Positions 9,287 to 19,134 of a stretch of DNA of 36,983 bases are shown in pieces (within the stretch, counting starts at the first letter, position 1; the number at the start of each line of letters is the position of its first letter). Below the pieces are notes generated by a model. It ran no database searches. It was given only the letters and a program-made list of their open reading frames with translations, and was not told the DNA's origin. The DNA comes from Chitinophagaceae bacterium (GTDB lineage: Bacteria > Bacteroidota > Bacteroidia > Chitinophagales > Chitinophagaceae). The stretch is from contig CANGZN010000003.1 in assembly GCA_947458625.1 (NCBI GenBank), positions 1-36,983 of the forward strand, in the 5' to 3' direction. The translations under genes and the position numbers were made by a program.

Positions 9287-9746
9287 TCGAATGGGCAACC
9301 CGTTCCGGTAAAAACGGTGAAGCATCTCCGCCGTTACGAAGAATGTCCCTTACAATGGTTGATGCCACAGATGTGTATTTGGGCTCCCCGGTAAGAAAGA
9401 TGGTCTCAATGGTGCGATCCAAGGTTCGATTCGCGTCGGCGATTGTCTTTTCATACTCGAAATCGCTTACATATCGAATGCCCCGGAGGATGAATTTAGC
9501 CCCTATCAACTTACAATACTCAACGGTGAGTCCTTCATAAACTGCACCTTCTACCCGTCCATCATGTGCATATAATTCATTGATCCAGTTCAAGCGCTGC
9601 TCGGGTGTGAACATGGGTGCCTTGGATGCATTCAAGCCGATACCCACAATAATCTTATCGAATAAGGGAAGGGCGCGATCGATGATATCTACGTGACCCA
9701 GTGTTACGGGGTCGAATGTTCCGGGGAATAAACAGATACGGCTCAT
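9276..9746 (-). CDS. coaD: Pantetheine-phosphate adenylyltransferase
   Basis: MSRICLFPGTFDPVTLGHVDIIDRALPLFDKIIVGIG...ILRGIRYVSDFEYE. Confidence 0.96.
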   Translation of the reverse strand: MSRICLFPGTFDPVTLGHVDIIDRALPLFDKIIVGIGLNASKAPMFTPEQRLNWINELYAHDGRVEGAVYEGLTVEYCKLIGAKFILRGIRYVSDFEYEKTIADANRTLDRTIETIFLTGEPKYTSVASTIVRDILRNGGDASPFLPERVAHSIKL

Positions 9747-9755
9747 TAGTTAAAA

Positions 9756-10685
9756 CTACGCATTATTGCGATTGGACAGCAGATAAAGGGCCGCCATACG
9801 GACAGCAACCCCATTTTCCACTTGTTGCAATATGATGGATTGGTGTGAATCAGCTACATCACTGTCAAGTTCGACCCCTCTGTTAATAGGCCCTGGATGC
9901 ATCACTGTGATCGGCTTCGACAAACTATCCAGTAGCTGACGATTGATACCATAATTCAATCGATACTCGCGTAAAGAAGAGAACAACACCTGATTTTGGC
10001 GCTCAAGCTGTATCCGTAATACATTGGCCACTTCACACCACTCCAGGGTTTCTTTCAGATCATAGCTTACCGTAACGTTCAATGCAGCCTGAATGTGTTT
10101 TGGGATAAGCGTGGGCGGGCCGCAAACCACCACCTCCGCACCCATCTTATTTAAGAGGTGAATATTACTTTGTGCCACCCGGCTGTGTAGAATATCTCCA
10201 ATAATAGCCACCTTTCGGCCCTTCAACGAGCCGAATTTTTCTGTGATCGAGAATGCATCCAGTAAGGCTTGAGTGGGATGTTCATTTATGCCATCTCCAG
10301 CATTGATGATAGCTGCCGGAATATGCTTTGCCAAAAAATGAGGAGCACCCGTAGCACTGTGTCGGATAACGACCATATCAACCTTCATCGACAAAATGTT
10401 GTTGACTGTATCCAACAAGGTTTCTCCTTTAGCTGCCGAAGAACTGGAGGCGGCAAAATTCAAGGTGTCAGCACTTAACCTCTTTTGAGCTAACTCAAAA
10501 GAGAATCGAGTACGAGTTGAATTTTCGTAAAAGAGGTTGACAATGGTAACGTCGCGTAAGGAGGGCACTTTCTTGACCGGCCGTTGCAGAACTTCTTTGA
10601 ATTGTTCGGCAGTCGACAGAATAAGGGAAATATCGTCGGGGGTCAGTTCTTTGATGCCCAGGAGGTGGCGGGTGGATAGTTGCAT
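9756..10685 (-). CDS. pyrB: Aspartate carbamoyltransferase catalytic subunit
   Basis: NLFYENSTRTRFSFELAQKRL, HPGPINRGVELDSDVADS. Confidence 0.96.
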   Translation of the reverse strand: MQLSTRHLLGIKELTPDDISLILSTAEQFKEVLQRPVKKVPSLRDVTIVNLFYENSTRTRFSFELAQKRLSADTLNFAASSSSAAKGETLLDTVNNILSMKVDMVVIRHSATGAPHFLAKHIPAAIINAGDGINEHPTQALLDAFSITEKFGSLKGRKVAIIGDILHSRVAQSNIHLLNKMGAEVVVCGPPTLIPKHIQAALNVTVSYDLKETLEWCEVANVLRIQLERQNQVLFSSLREYRLNYGINRQLLDSLSKPITVMHPGPINRGVELDSDVADSHQSIILQQVENGVAVRMAALYLLSNRNNA

Positions 10686-10692
10686 CAAAGGA

Positions 10693-10700
10693 CAAAATTA
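10693..10700 (-). promoter_or_regulatory. -7 box TAATTTTG for pyrB, 7 nt before ATG
   Basis: Minus strand TAATTTTG-TCCTTTG-ATG; matches TAnnTTTG. Confidence 0.5.
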
Positions 10701-10708
10701 GAATAATT

Positions 10709-11233
10709 TCAGGAATCGCGTAAAATCAGATTATGTCCTCCCCCTTCCGCTGCGACCAACTTAAGTTTTTGCCCCTTTTCAGTAGGCACGGTAAGTCCCA
10801 CATAATCAGCCTGTATCGGGAATTGTCGATGTTCTTTTCGATCAGCCAGAACAAGCAATTCTACTCGGCCGGGACGGCCATAATCGAGCAAAACATCCAA
10901 TGCCGCCTTGATCGTACGTCCGGTATAAAGCACATCATCGATAAGAATCACATTTTTATCCTCAATAGAGAAAGGAATATTCATCCTGTCAGGGGCGAGC
11001 ACCGACGTTCGGAAGTCATCCCGATAAAAGGTGATATCCAATAGCCCAAGTTCCAATTCTTTCAAGCCCGCTTGCTTTTTGATCTCTCTGACAAGATCCC
11101 AACCCAACACAACCCCACCCTGTTGTACCCCCACTAAGACGGTATTCTCTAAATCAGGATGTTTCCTCAACAGTGTACCCGCCAGAGAAACAACTGCCTC
11201 GAGATAGTCCGTGTTATGGAGGATGGTATTCAT
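10709..11233 (-). CDS. pyrR: PyrR-family bifunctional pyrimidine regulator / uracil phosphoribosyltransferase
   Basis: Phosphoribosyltransferase fold with VILIDDVLYTGRTIKAALDVL; adjacent to pyrB. Confidence 0.9.
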   Translation of the reverse strand: MNTILHNTDYLEAVVSLAGTLLRKHPDLENTVLVGVQQGGVVLGWDLVREIKKQAGLKELELGLLDITFYRDDFRTSVLAPDRMNIPFSIEDKNVILIDDVLYTGRTIKAALDVLLDYGRPGRVELLVLADRKEHRQFPIQADYVGLTVPTEKGQKLKLVAAEGGGHNLILRDS

Positions 11234-11248
11234 GCAGGTTCGCGCAAT

Positions 11249-12877
11249 TTACTGCTCGTTCAGGAAAGTGTAACGATAATCCGTTGGTGGATTGAATGTT
11301 TCCTTTAGGGTACGGGGACTCAACCACCGAAGCAGATTCAGCATAGATCCTGCCTTGTCATTCGTGCCGCTGGCCCGGGCCCCGCCGAAAGGCTGCTGCC
11401 CAACCACGGCCCCTGTCGGTTTGTCGTTTATATAGAAATTACCGGCTGCATTACGCAGACGGGTGGTAGCTCGTTCGATCGCGTCTCGGTCTTGAGCTAG
11501 AATAGAACCTGTCAACGCATAGGGGGATGTAGAATCAACGAGATCCATTGCTTTTTCGAATTGTCCGGCCGGATACACATAGATGGTCAGCACCGGTCCA
11601 AATATCTCCTCACACATGGCCTGTGATTTAGGATTCTTTGTCACTATCACCGTAGGTTGTATGAAAAAGCCTGTCTTCTTGTCGCACTTACCACCTACCA
11701 AGATCTCTGAGCGCGGATCTTTTTTTGCGGAATCGATATATCGCTTGATGTTGTCAAAACTTTTCTCATCGATCACGGCGTTGATGAAGTTTCTGAAATC
11801 CTCCACTGAACCCATACTGAAACTCTTAATCCCGGCGATCAACTTTTTCTTTACCTCTTCCGCGATATTCGACGGAATATAAGCTCTTGACGCGGCTGAA
11901 CATTTTTGTCCTTGGTATTCAAAAGCACCACGCAATAAAGCAGTAGCCACCACATCTGCATCAGCTGATGAATGGGCTAGTACAAAATCCTTACCACCGG
12001 TTTCTCCCACGATTCGAGGATAGGACTTGTACTTTGGTATATTCTTACCGACGGTTTCCCACATCTGATTGAAAACACCTGTAGATCCTGTAAAATGTAC
12101 CCCTGCAAAATCAGGATGAGAGAAACAAACGTTACCTACAGTCGGACCACTGACATAGATGAGATTAATGACCCCATCCGGCAACCCTGCTTCTTTCAGG
12201 ATCCGCATGAACAACTGCGCTGAGTAAACTTGAGTATAAGCGCATTTCCACACAACAACATTCCCGCAAAGAGCTGCTGAGGTTGGCAGGTTTCCGCCGA
12301 TAGCTGTAAAATTGAAAGGCGTAACCGCCAACACAAATCCCTCCAGCGGGCGATATTCCATTCGGTTGTGTATACCCGGACTACTGATGGGTTGTTGAGT
12401 ATAGATCTGAGATAAAAAATGAACATTAAAGCGAAGGAAGTCGATCAATTCACAAGCAGCATCGATCTCTGCTTGAAAGGCGTTTTTACTTTGACCCAGC
12501 ATGGTCGCCGCATTGATGTATGGACGATATTTTGTAGCCAATAAATCAGCAGCTTTCAAAAAAATATGTGCCCGTTGCTCCCAAGGCATAGCTGACCAGG
12601 ATGTACGAGCCTCCAAAGCAGCATCGACGGCTAGCTTAACATGTTTTTCCTCGCCCATGTGAAATTGTCCAAGCAAATGCCCATGTTCATGTGGAGGGCG
12701 TATGTCCGATAACTTACCTGTTCTTACTTCCTTACCACCGATGTACATAGGAACATCCACTCGCTCGGACTTCAGTTCCTTGAGCGCCTTTTTTAAATTC
12801 AATTTTTCGATTGAACCGGGTGCATAATTCAATACAGGCTCATTGGCAGGAAGTGGGTATGAAAAGGTTCCGTACAT
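11249..12877 (-). CDS. pruA: L-glutamate gamma-semialdehyde (1-pyrroline-5-carboxylate) dehydrogenase
   Basis: ALDH fold: GETGGKDFVLAHSSAD, YQGQKCSAASR, GPVLTIYVYP; N-terminus typical of P5CDH type 1. Confidence 0.93.
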   Translation of the reverse strand: MYGTFSYPLPANEPVLNYAPGSIEKLNLKKALKELKSERVDVPMYIGGKEVRTGKLSDIRPPHEHGHLLGQFHMGEEKHVKLAVDAALEARTSWSAMPWEQRAHIFLKAADLLATKYRPYINAATMLGQSKNAFQAEIDAACELIDFLRFNVHFLSQIYTQQPISSPGIHNRMEYRPLEGFVLAVTPFNFTAIGGNLPTSAALCGNVVVWKCAYTQVYSAQLFMRILKEAGLPDGVINLIYVSGPTVGNVCFSHPDFAGVHFTGSTGVFNQMWETVGKNIPKYKSYPRIVGETGGKDFVLAHSSADADVVATALLRGAFEYQGQKCSAASRAYIPSNIAEEVKKKLIAGIKSFSMGSVEDFRNFINAVIDEKSFDNIKRYIDSAKKDPRSEILVGGKCDKKTGFFIQPTVIVTKNPKSQAMCEEIFGPVLTIYVYPAGQFEKAMDLVDSTSPYALTGSILAQDRDAIERATTRLRNAAGNFYINDKPTGAVVGQQPFGGARASGTNDKAGSMLNLLRWLSPRTLKETFNPPTDYRYTFLNEQ

Positions 12878-12895
12878 ATGCTTGAAATTGTAGGA

Positions 12896-13991
12896 TTAGT
12901 TTGTTTCAGATTCTTTTTCGGTCATCAAGTAGGCTTTAATAAAACCATCCAGTTCACCATCCATCACAGGCTGAACGTTTCCGGTTTCAAAGTCAGTACG
13001 ATGATCCTTGATCATTTTATAGGGATGAAAAACGTAAGAACGGATCTGACTCCCCCACTCGATCTTCTTTTTCTTGGAATTCGCCGCATCTTTCATCTCA
13101 TTGCGTTTCCGCAGTTCTTCCTCATACAAACGACTTTTCAGCATTTGCATGGCTTTTTCCCGGTTTCCTAATTGGGTGCGCTCGGTTTGACATACGACCA
13201 CCATGCCCGTTGGTAAGTGGGTCAACATAACTTTTGTCTCCACCTTGTTGACGTTCTGGCCACCGGCACCTCCACTTCGAGCGGTTTCCATCTTCACATC
13301 GGCATCTTTGATCTCGATGTTGATCGTATCATCCACGAGGGGATAAACAAATATGGAACTGAAAGAGGTATGTCTGCGGGCATTGCTATCGAAGGGGGAT
13401 ATTCGAACCAAACGGTGTACACCGCTCTCCGATTTCAGGAAACCATAAGCAAACGGTCCTTCGAATTGTAGCGTGGCAGTTTTGATTCCAGCGCCATCAC
13501 CCCAGACCCAGTCCAACTCAGTCACTTTCCAGCCTTGACGTTCTCCGTACATACGGTACATACGGGCTAGGATCTCTGACCAATCCTGGCTCTCGGTTCC
13601 ACCGGCACCCGAATTGATCTGAAGTACGGCGGGAAGCTCGTCCTCCGGTTCATTGAGCGTTGCCTTGAATTCAGCATCCTCGATCTGGTTCAAGGCTTTG
13701 TCATAAGCTTCCTGCGTTTCAGCTTCGGTAGCATCACCAGATTTCCAGAATTCAAAAAGCACGGCAAAGTCTTCCACGGTTGTTTCCGTGGTCTCAAAGA
13801 GACTGACCCAAAATTCGTTGAGCTTGGTATTCTTGAGGATCTCTGTAGCACGCTTGTTATCGTCCCAGAAACCCGGGCTTAGAGAAAGCTGCTTATCCTG
13901 TGCGATTTTATATAGTCGGTTCTCGACGTCAAAGAAACCTCCTTATCCCGGTAACGCGGGACCGCATATCCTGTAATTTTTCGATTGTCAT
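12896..13991 (-). CDS. prfB: Peptide chain release factor 2 with +1 programmed frameshift at CTT-TGA-C
   Basis: Downstream ORF has SPF ([11 protein letters not shown]) and GGQ ([11 protein letters not shown]). Upstream ATG at 13991 reads [20 protein letters not shown] then TGA; shifting +1 gives [33 protein letters not shown]..., continuous with the listed ORF. Confidence 0.95.
13928..13943 (-). promoter_or_regulatory. prfB frameshift element: AGGAGG-TTT-CTT-TGA-C
   Basis: Minus strand 13943->13928 reads AGGAGGTTTCTTTGAC: internal SD-like AGGAGG 3 nt before the CTT slippery codon, then UGA C. Confidence 0.95.
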
Positions 13992-13995
13992 GACG

Positions 13996-14003
13996 CAAAG
14001 ATA
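13996..14003 (-). promoter_or_regulatory. -7 box TATCTTTG for prfB, 4 nt before ATG
   Basis: Minus strand TATCTTTG-CGTC-ATG. Confidence 0.55.
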
Positions 14004-14022
14004 ACCGCAAAAGAGAGAAAAA

Positions 14023-14377
14023 TGCTACAAGCCGATAAGCCGGATTCTGTCGAGGGTCATCATTGATCTGTCCCGATAGTTACCCAACGGGCTCAAGCTG
14101 CCTACCCTGTACCTCGGACGAGCCGCCCTCGAACGGTACTATACATGGCATTTCAGCATGCAAGGTTTACCCGAAGATTTGGTCACCCAAACCCTCCGTG
14201 GGCTCTTACCCCACGTTTTCACCTTTGCCGAACGGTTTCCCGAACGGTAGTCATTTTCTGTGGCACTGTCTGTTTCCGCTTTCACGGAACCCGGCTCTTC
14301 ACCGGTGCATAGCTCTGTGCTGTCCGGACTTTCCTACCCCACTGGAAGCGCGGGATCGATGACCTGGCTTGTAGCCC
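14023..14377 (-). ncRNA. rnpB: RNase P RNA (bacterial type A-like)
   Basis: Minus strand contains GAGGAAAGTCCGGAC-type core (GTAGGAAAGTCCGGACAGCACAGAGC), ACAGAATCCGGCTTATCGGCTTGTAG at the 3' end, and complementary ends CTACAAGC/GCTTGTAG (P1 helix). Ends approximate. Confidence 0.94.
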
Positions 14378-14379
14378 TG

Positions 14380-14387
14380 CAAATTTA
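14380..14387 (-). promoter_or_regulatory. -7 box TAAATTTG for rnpB
   Basis: Minus strand TAAATTTG-CAG-GGCTACAAGCC, directly before the P1 5' strand. Confidence 0.7.
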
Positions 14388-14408
14388 CGGAAGAATCAGT
14401 CCCCCCCC

Positions 14409-16124
14409 TCACTTTACAGCTAACCGGCTATGTCGATACCCGTATAGAAAATAGATCAAGAGTCCGCCTGCCATCCAACACAAAAACCAGATCCAGCTGA
14501 TCGCCGGAATCTCGATCATCAGATACATGCAGGATAGCACACCCATGATGGGGATTAATGAATATCGACGCACGAAAGTGAGAATAGTAAGAAGGGTGCC
14601 GATGGCTACATAAATCAGGAATAAATACTGAACCAGCGTTACGGAAGACCCTTGGCCACCCAAGATCAATTCTAAAATAGTTGCCAATCGTTCCTTAAAT
14701 AAGAAGATCAACAAACCAAATAGTACTGGGATGATCCACTTACCATTTATATACGGCAAGGAGAACTTACCAGGCTCAGGCTTTACCCTCGGAAGAAGTA
14801 GCACACCTGCTGAAACCAGCACGAAAGCAAACAATGTGCCGATACTGGTGAGATCCGTTACTAAGCCGCTGCGAATGAGCATAGCACCCAAACCAATAAA
14901 AATCCCTGTCACGATCGTTGCAAAGGCTGGCGTTTGATAACGGGGATGTACTTGTTGAAACTTTTTTGGCAATAACCCATCCCGGCTCATACTCATCCAG
15001 ATGCGTGGCTGACCGATCTGAAAGACAAGTAACACAGACGTAGTGGCAATGATCGCACTCACCGAAATGATCTTCTCGATCCAGGGTGCACGTTTCTCGA
15101 AGACAAATGCCAAGGGATCATTAACTCCCTCGAATCGATCATATCGTTCCATACCGGTCAATACCAAGGTGATTAGAATGTAAAGCACCGTACAGATCAG
15201 TAGCGAATAGATCATGCCACGCGGCATATCACGCTTTGGATTTTTACACTCTTCCGCCGTTGTTGAAATGGCGTCAAAGCCGATATAGGCATAGAAAACA
15301 GCAGATACCCCTTTCAAAACCCCCTCGAATCCATTGGGTAAAAACGGCTGCCAGTTATTGGTATCGACAAAAAAGGCGCCTGCAATGATGACAAAAAGAA
15401 TAACCCCGATCTTGAATATGACCATGGCATTCGCTGATTGCTTACTCTCCTTGATACCGATATAAGAAAGCCAAGTCACCAATAAAACAATACAGAGTGC
15501 CGGTAAATTGAAGAAAATTTTATAGCCCATGAGTGAAGGAGCTTGCTCATAAGAGGCCACCGCATATTTATAAGACTCCCATTTTGATGGATCGACGGCA
15601 GCAGACGCTGTATCCGTTAGTGCTTTAGATGATTCCAGATAGGCGGCCGTGGCAGTTTCCGGGTCGATTAAAAGCCACCCGGGTAGGTGAATATTAAAGA
15701 TGTGAACCAGTAAGTTATTGAAGTACCCACTCCACGAAATGGCCACCACCATATTTCCGATGGCATACTCAAGTATCAACGCCCAACCGATGATCCAGGC
15801 AACAAGCTCCCCAAATGTTACATAAGAGTACGTATACGCACTACCCGCAACCGGTACACGGCTGGCAAACTCCGCATAGCATAGCGCTGAAAAGCCACAG
15901 GTGATTGCGGTTAATATGAATAGGATCGTGATACCCGGCCCCCCGTTGTAAGCAGCACCCCCGATGGTAGAGAAAATCCCGGCACCGATGACTGCGGCTA
16001 TTCCAAGAAACGTTAGATCTCTCACGCCTAAGATCCGATGCAATCCCTGACCACTTTTTTGTTGTTCGTCGTATTGTGACTGAATGGATTCGATCGATTT
16101 TTTTCGAAAAAGATTAGATAACAT
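14409..16124 (-). CDS. APC-family amino acid permease
   Basis: LTFLGIAAVIGAGIFSTIGGAAYNGGPGITILF, many TM segments, FYAYIGFDAISTTAEECKNPKRDMP motif. Confidence 0.93.
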   Translation of the reverse strand: MLSNLFRKKSIESIQSQYDEQQKSGQGLHRILGVRDLTFLGIAAVIGAGIFSTIGGAAYNGGPGITILFILTAITCGFSALCYAEFASRVPVAGSAYTYSYVTFGELVAWIIGWALILEYAIGNMVVAISWSGYFNNLLVHIFNIHLPGWLLIDPETATAAYLESSKALTDTASAAVDPSKWESYKYAVASYEQAPSLMGYKIFFNLPALCIVLLVTWLSYIGIKESKQSANAMVIFKIGVILFVIIAGAFFVDTNNWQPFLPNGFEGVLKGVSAVFYAYIGFDAISTTAEECKNPKRDMPRGMIYSLLICTVLYILITLVLTGMERYDRFEGVNDPLAFVFEKRAPWIEKIISVSAIIATTSVLLVFQIGQPRIWMSMSRDGLLPKKFQQVHPRYQTPAFATIVTGIFIGLGAMLIRSGLVTDLTSIGTLFAFVLVSAGVLLLPRVKPEPGKFSLPYINGKWIIPVLFGLLIFLFKERLATILELILGGQGSSVTLVQYLFLIYVAIGTLLTILTFVRRYSLIPIMGVLSCMYLMIEIPAISWIWFLCWMAGGLLIYFLYGYRHSRLAVK

Positions 16125-16134
16125 CAGAGATAAT

Positions 16135-17100
16135 TTATTGCTCTCGCTGGATCAGGTATTGAGCCAGTTCGATCAGTGGTTGTTTGCGGTTGGTTAACAC
16201 AGCTATATCATCCAAGGCCTGTAGAGACTCTTGCAAAAAACGCTGCTTCAATGATATGGCCCAGGCATCTACGCCGGTTTGCTTGTACAAATTCAAGACC
16301 TGTTGCACTTTATCGGTTGGATTACTGTTCAACAATTCTTCTAATTGGTTTCGTTGCTGACTATTGGCTGACTCAAGCGCATGAATAAGCAGGAAGGTTT
16401 TCTTATTTGCCAAGATGTCGCCCCCTACTTGTTTGCCAAATTTTTCAGGATCACCAAAGGCATCCAAATAGTCATCTTGTACCTGAAAAGCCAGGCCAAG
16501 TTTTCTTCCGAATTCATAGATCTTTTCTTGGTTGCGTTGGGTAGCGCCTCCTAACATGGCGCCCGTTTGCAAACTGGCGGCTAGAAGAACGGATGTCTTC
16601 AATTCGATCATGCGTAGATACTGATCGAGGCTAACTTGATCCTGCGACTCAAAATCCATATCAAGTTGTTGCCCCTCACAAACCTCTCTGGCCGTCTGAT
16701 TGAAAAGATGCAACACCGAAGACAAGCGAGGGGATCCGATCTTATTCAGGTATTCGTATGCACGGATCAGCATAACATCCCCGGCCAGGATGGCGGTATT
16801 TACGCCATGTTGTGAATGAACGGTCGGGAGACCCCGTCGAAGAGGGGCCTGATCCATAATGTCGTCGTGAATGAGTGTGAAATTGTGAAACAGTTCAACG
16901 GCAATGGCGAGTTGCCAGGTCTCCTCCGTGATTTCCTCAAAGAGTTCATTTCCCATCAGACATAGGACAGGACGGATCCGTTTACCGCCCAATTGAAGAA
17001 ATGAACGATTCGGATCGTACAATGACCGGGGTTCCGCGGGAAAGTGATCGGCAGAAAATCGTTGCGCGAACAACTTAGATAAGTCCTCAAATGAGTGCAT
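16135..17100 (-). CDS. Polyprenyl (geranylgeranyl/farnesyl-type) diphosphate synthase
   Basis: GGKRIRPVLCLMG, FARM-type LIHDDIMDQAPLRRG and SARM QVQDDYLDAFGD. Confidence 0.93.
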   Translation of the reverse strand: MHSFEDLSKLFAQRFSADHFPAEPRSLYDPNRSFLQLGGKRIRPVLCLMGNELFEEITEETWQLAIAVELFHNFTLIHDDIMDQAPLRRGLPTVHSQHGVNTAILAGDVMLIRAYEYLNKIGSPRLSSVLHLFNQTAREVCEGQQLDMDFESQDQVSLDQYLRMIELKTSVLLAASLQTGAMLGGATQRNQEKIYEFGRKLGLAFQVQDDYLDAFGDPEKFGKQVGGDILANKKTFLLIHALESANSQQRNQLEELLNSNPTDKVQQVLNLYKQTGVDAWAISLKQRFLQESLQALDDIAVLTNRKQPLIELAQYLIQREQ

Positions 17101-17115
17101 GCGACAAAATAAACA

Positions 17116-19134
17116 TCATTTGCGGGTTTTCGGCTTTCGGACATTCGTTTTTTTCGAAGAGGTATCCAGATCTGATACCCATTCATAGTTGAGTTGACGT
17201 TTAGCCAAATTAGCAGCCACAACCCGGATCTTCACTTTATCGCCCATACTGAAACGAATGCCGGTACGCATACCCAATAAGCAATAATCCGATTCTACAT
17301 GTCTGAAATCATCCCATTCGAAAAGTGACTGAGCCGACACCAGCCCTTCACATTTATGCTCCACTGTTTCTACCCAGAAACCAAAACTTGCCACCCCACT
17401 GATCACACCATCAAATTCCTGACCTAAAAACTGCTGCATGTAACGCACTTGCAAATACTTGTTGGATGCCCGCTCCGCCTCCATGGCACCCCGTTCCCGT
17501 TCACTGCAGTGTAAACATTTATCAGCCATTTTCTTATCAATCTGTACTGTCTGCTGCAAGGCTGAAAACAACTGCCGATGCACCAGTACATCCGGATATC
17601 GACGGATTGGAGAGGTAAAATGGCAATAATGTTCAAAACCCAGTCCGTAATGCCCGATATTTTCAGTGGTGTACTTAGCCTTAGCCATCGTACGTATGCC
17701 CAATTGCTCCAGCACATGCTGCTCGGGCCTACCCTGCACATCTTGTAGCAATTGATTGAAGGAGTCGGTAATAGATTCAGGTGAAGTAATATCGAAACGA
17801 TGACCGAATTTTTTTGCGAATGCGACGAAGGGCAACAACTTCTCCCGATCCGGGTCATCGTGTGTTCTGTATGGGAACAAGAGGGGCGATTCCTTTACGC
17901 GTATTTTACCGAGGTATTCAGCTACTGCCCGGTTGGCCAGTAGCATATATTCTTCGATCAACTGATGTGCCTCTTTACTCTCTTTGATGGTGATCCCCAA
18001 AGGCGCCCCCTGCTCGTCCAGCTGAAACCGCACCTCTTGTGATGAAAAATTTATAGCCCCATTTGCAAACCGTTGCGCCCGTAATTGTCTGGCCATTCGG
18101 TTCAGCAATAGAATCTCCTTGGAATGATCTCCCTCGCCCGTTTCAATGATCTGTTGAGCTTCTTCGTAAGTAAACCGTCGATCTGAATGAATAACCGTTT
18201 TCCCGAACCAGGTTTTTCGGCAGGCGCCCGTGTCAGTATGCATTTCAAATACGGCCGAAAAAGTAAGTTTATCTTCTTTGGGGCGAAGTGAGCACAAGAC
18301 ATTGGAAAGATGTTCAGGCAACATCGGCAATACACGATCTGGGAGGTATACGGAGGTTGCCCGCGCATAGGCATCCTCATCAAGAGCGGTCCCTGCCTCT
18401 AGGTAATGACTAACGTCCGCAATATGTACCCCAACCTCCACCCACACGTCGTCAAGGTAGCGAAGCGATAAGGCATCATCAAAGTCCCTGGCATTAAAGG
18501 GGTCGATGGTAATAGTCCAAGTGTCCCTAAAATCATTTCTGCTGTCGATTTCGGCCGCTGTGATGGTTTCCGAAATGCGGGCCGCTTCTTCCAAGGCTTC
18601 GTCTGAAAATTCCAAGGGGAACCCGGCATCTAGCAGCATGTTCTTCATGGCAATTTCCTGTGGCTCTTCATTTGTAAGCACCGTCATCACTTCCCCGGTT
18701 GGCCGGCCGGTTGCCTCTTTATCCCATTCAAGTAAACGCACCAGCACACGGTCACCCGAAACGGCACCGTTTAATTTGGAGGCAGGAATGAAAAGATCCG
18801 GCATGGGTTTATCATACTCGGGGAGAAAAAACATTCCTTTTTTACCGGCTTCCAGTTCACCGATGAACTCGGTTCGTCTACGTTTCAGGATTCGACGTAT
18901 CGTTCCTTGCATTCGTCTTCCGGTTGAACGCATCTGCTTAACCCCCACTTCCACTTGATCACCATGCAAAGCTGTATTAAAGTCCCCCGGACGAATCAAA
19001 ATATCCAAGTCCATGCCCATTACCCGCACATAGCCAACTCCGGAGCGTGTGATCTCTAAAGATCCCTTTAAAATATTGGGAAGCGATCGAACCTGCTTTG
19101 CTTGTTTGACACGCTTATTGTTTTTCCGGCCCAT
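17116..19134 (-). CDS. rnr: Ribonuclease R
   Basis: RNB motifs TITIDPFNARDFDDALSLRYLDD, YLPDRVLPMLPEHLSNVLCSL, HFTSPIRRYPDVLVHRQL; S1 domain. Start set to the internal MGRKNN at 19134; the listed ORF start lies deeper within lpxK. Confidence 0.94.
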   Translation of the reverse strand: MGRKNNKRVKQAKQVRSLPNILKGSLEITRSGVGYVRVMGMDLDILIRPGDFNTALHGDQVEVGVKQMRSTGRRMQGTIRRILKRRRTEFIGELEAGKKGMFFLPEYDKPMPDLFIPASKLNGAVSGDRVLVRLLEWDKEATGRPTGEVMTVLTNEEPQEIAMKNMLLDAGFPLEFSDEALEEAARISETITAAEIDSRNDFRDTWTITIDPFNARDFDDALSLRYLDDVWVEVGVHIADVSHYLEAGTALDEDAYARATSVYLPDRVLPMLPEHLSNVLCSLRPKEDKLTFSAVFEMHTDTGACRKTWFGKTVIHSDRRFTYEEAQQIIETGEGDHSKEILLLNRMARQLRAQRFANGAINFSSQEVRFQLDEQGAPLGITIKESKEAHQLIEEYMLLANRAVAEYLGKIRVKESPLLFPYRTHDDPDREKLLPFVAFAKKFGHRFDITSPESITDSFNQLLQDVQGRPEQHVLEQLGIRTMAKAKYTTENIGHYGLGFEHYCHFTSPIRRYPDVLVHRQLFSALQQTVQIDKKMADKCLHCSERERGAMEAERASNKYLQVRYMQQFLGQEFDGVISGVASFGFWVETVEHKCEGLVSAQSLFEWDDFRHVESDYCLLGMRTGIRFSMGDKVKIRVVAANLAKRQLNYEWVSDLDTSSKKTNVRKPKTRK

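Noticed and set aside
12896-13991. prfB as a pseudogene because of an in-frame TGA
   Set aside because: The TGA sits in the canonical CTT-TGA-C recoding site with an SD-like AGGAGG, and the +1 frame is intact.
13788-14454. Plus-strand ORFs over the prfB 5' end and rnpB (62, 99 and 64 aa)
   Set aside because: They overlap recognised prfB coding sequence and the RNase P RNA; no protein family resemblance.
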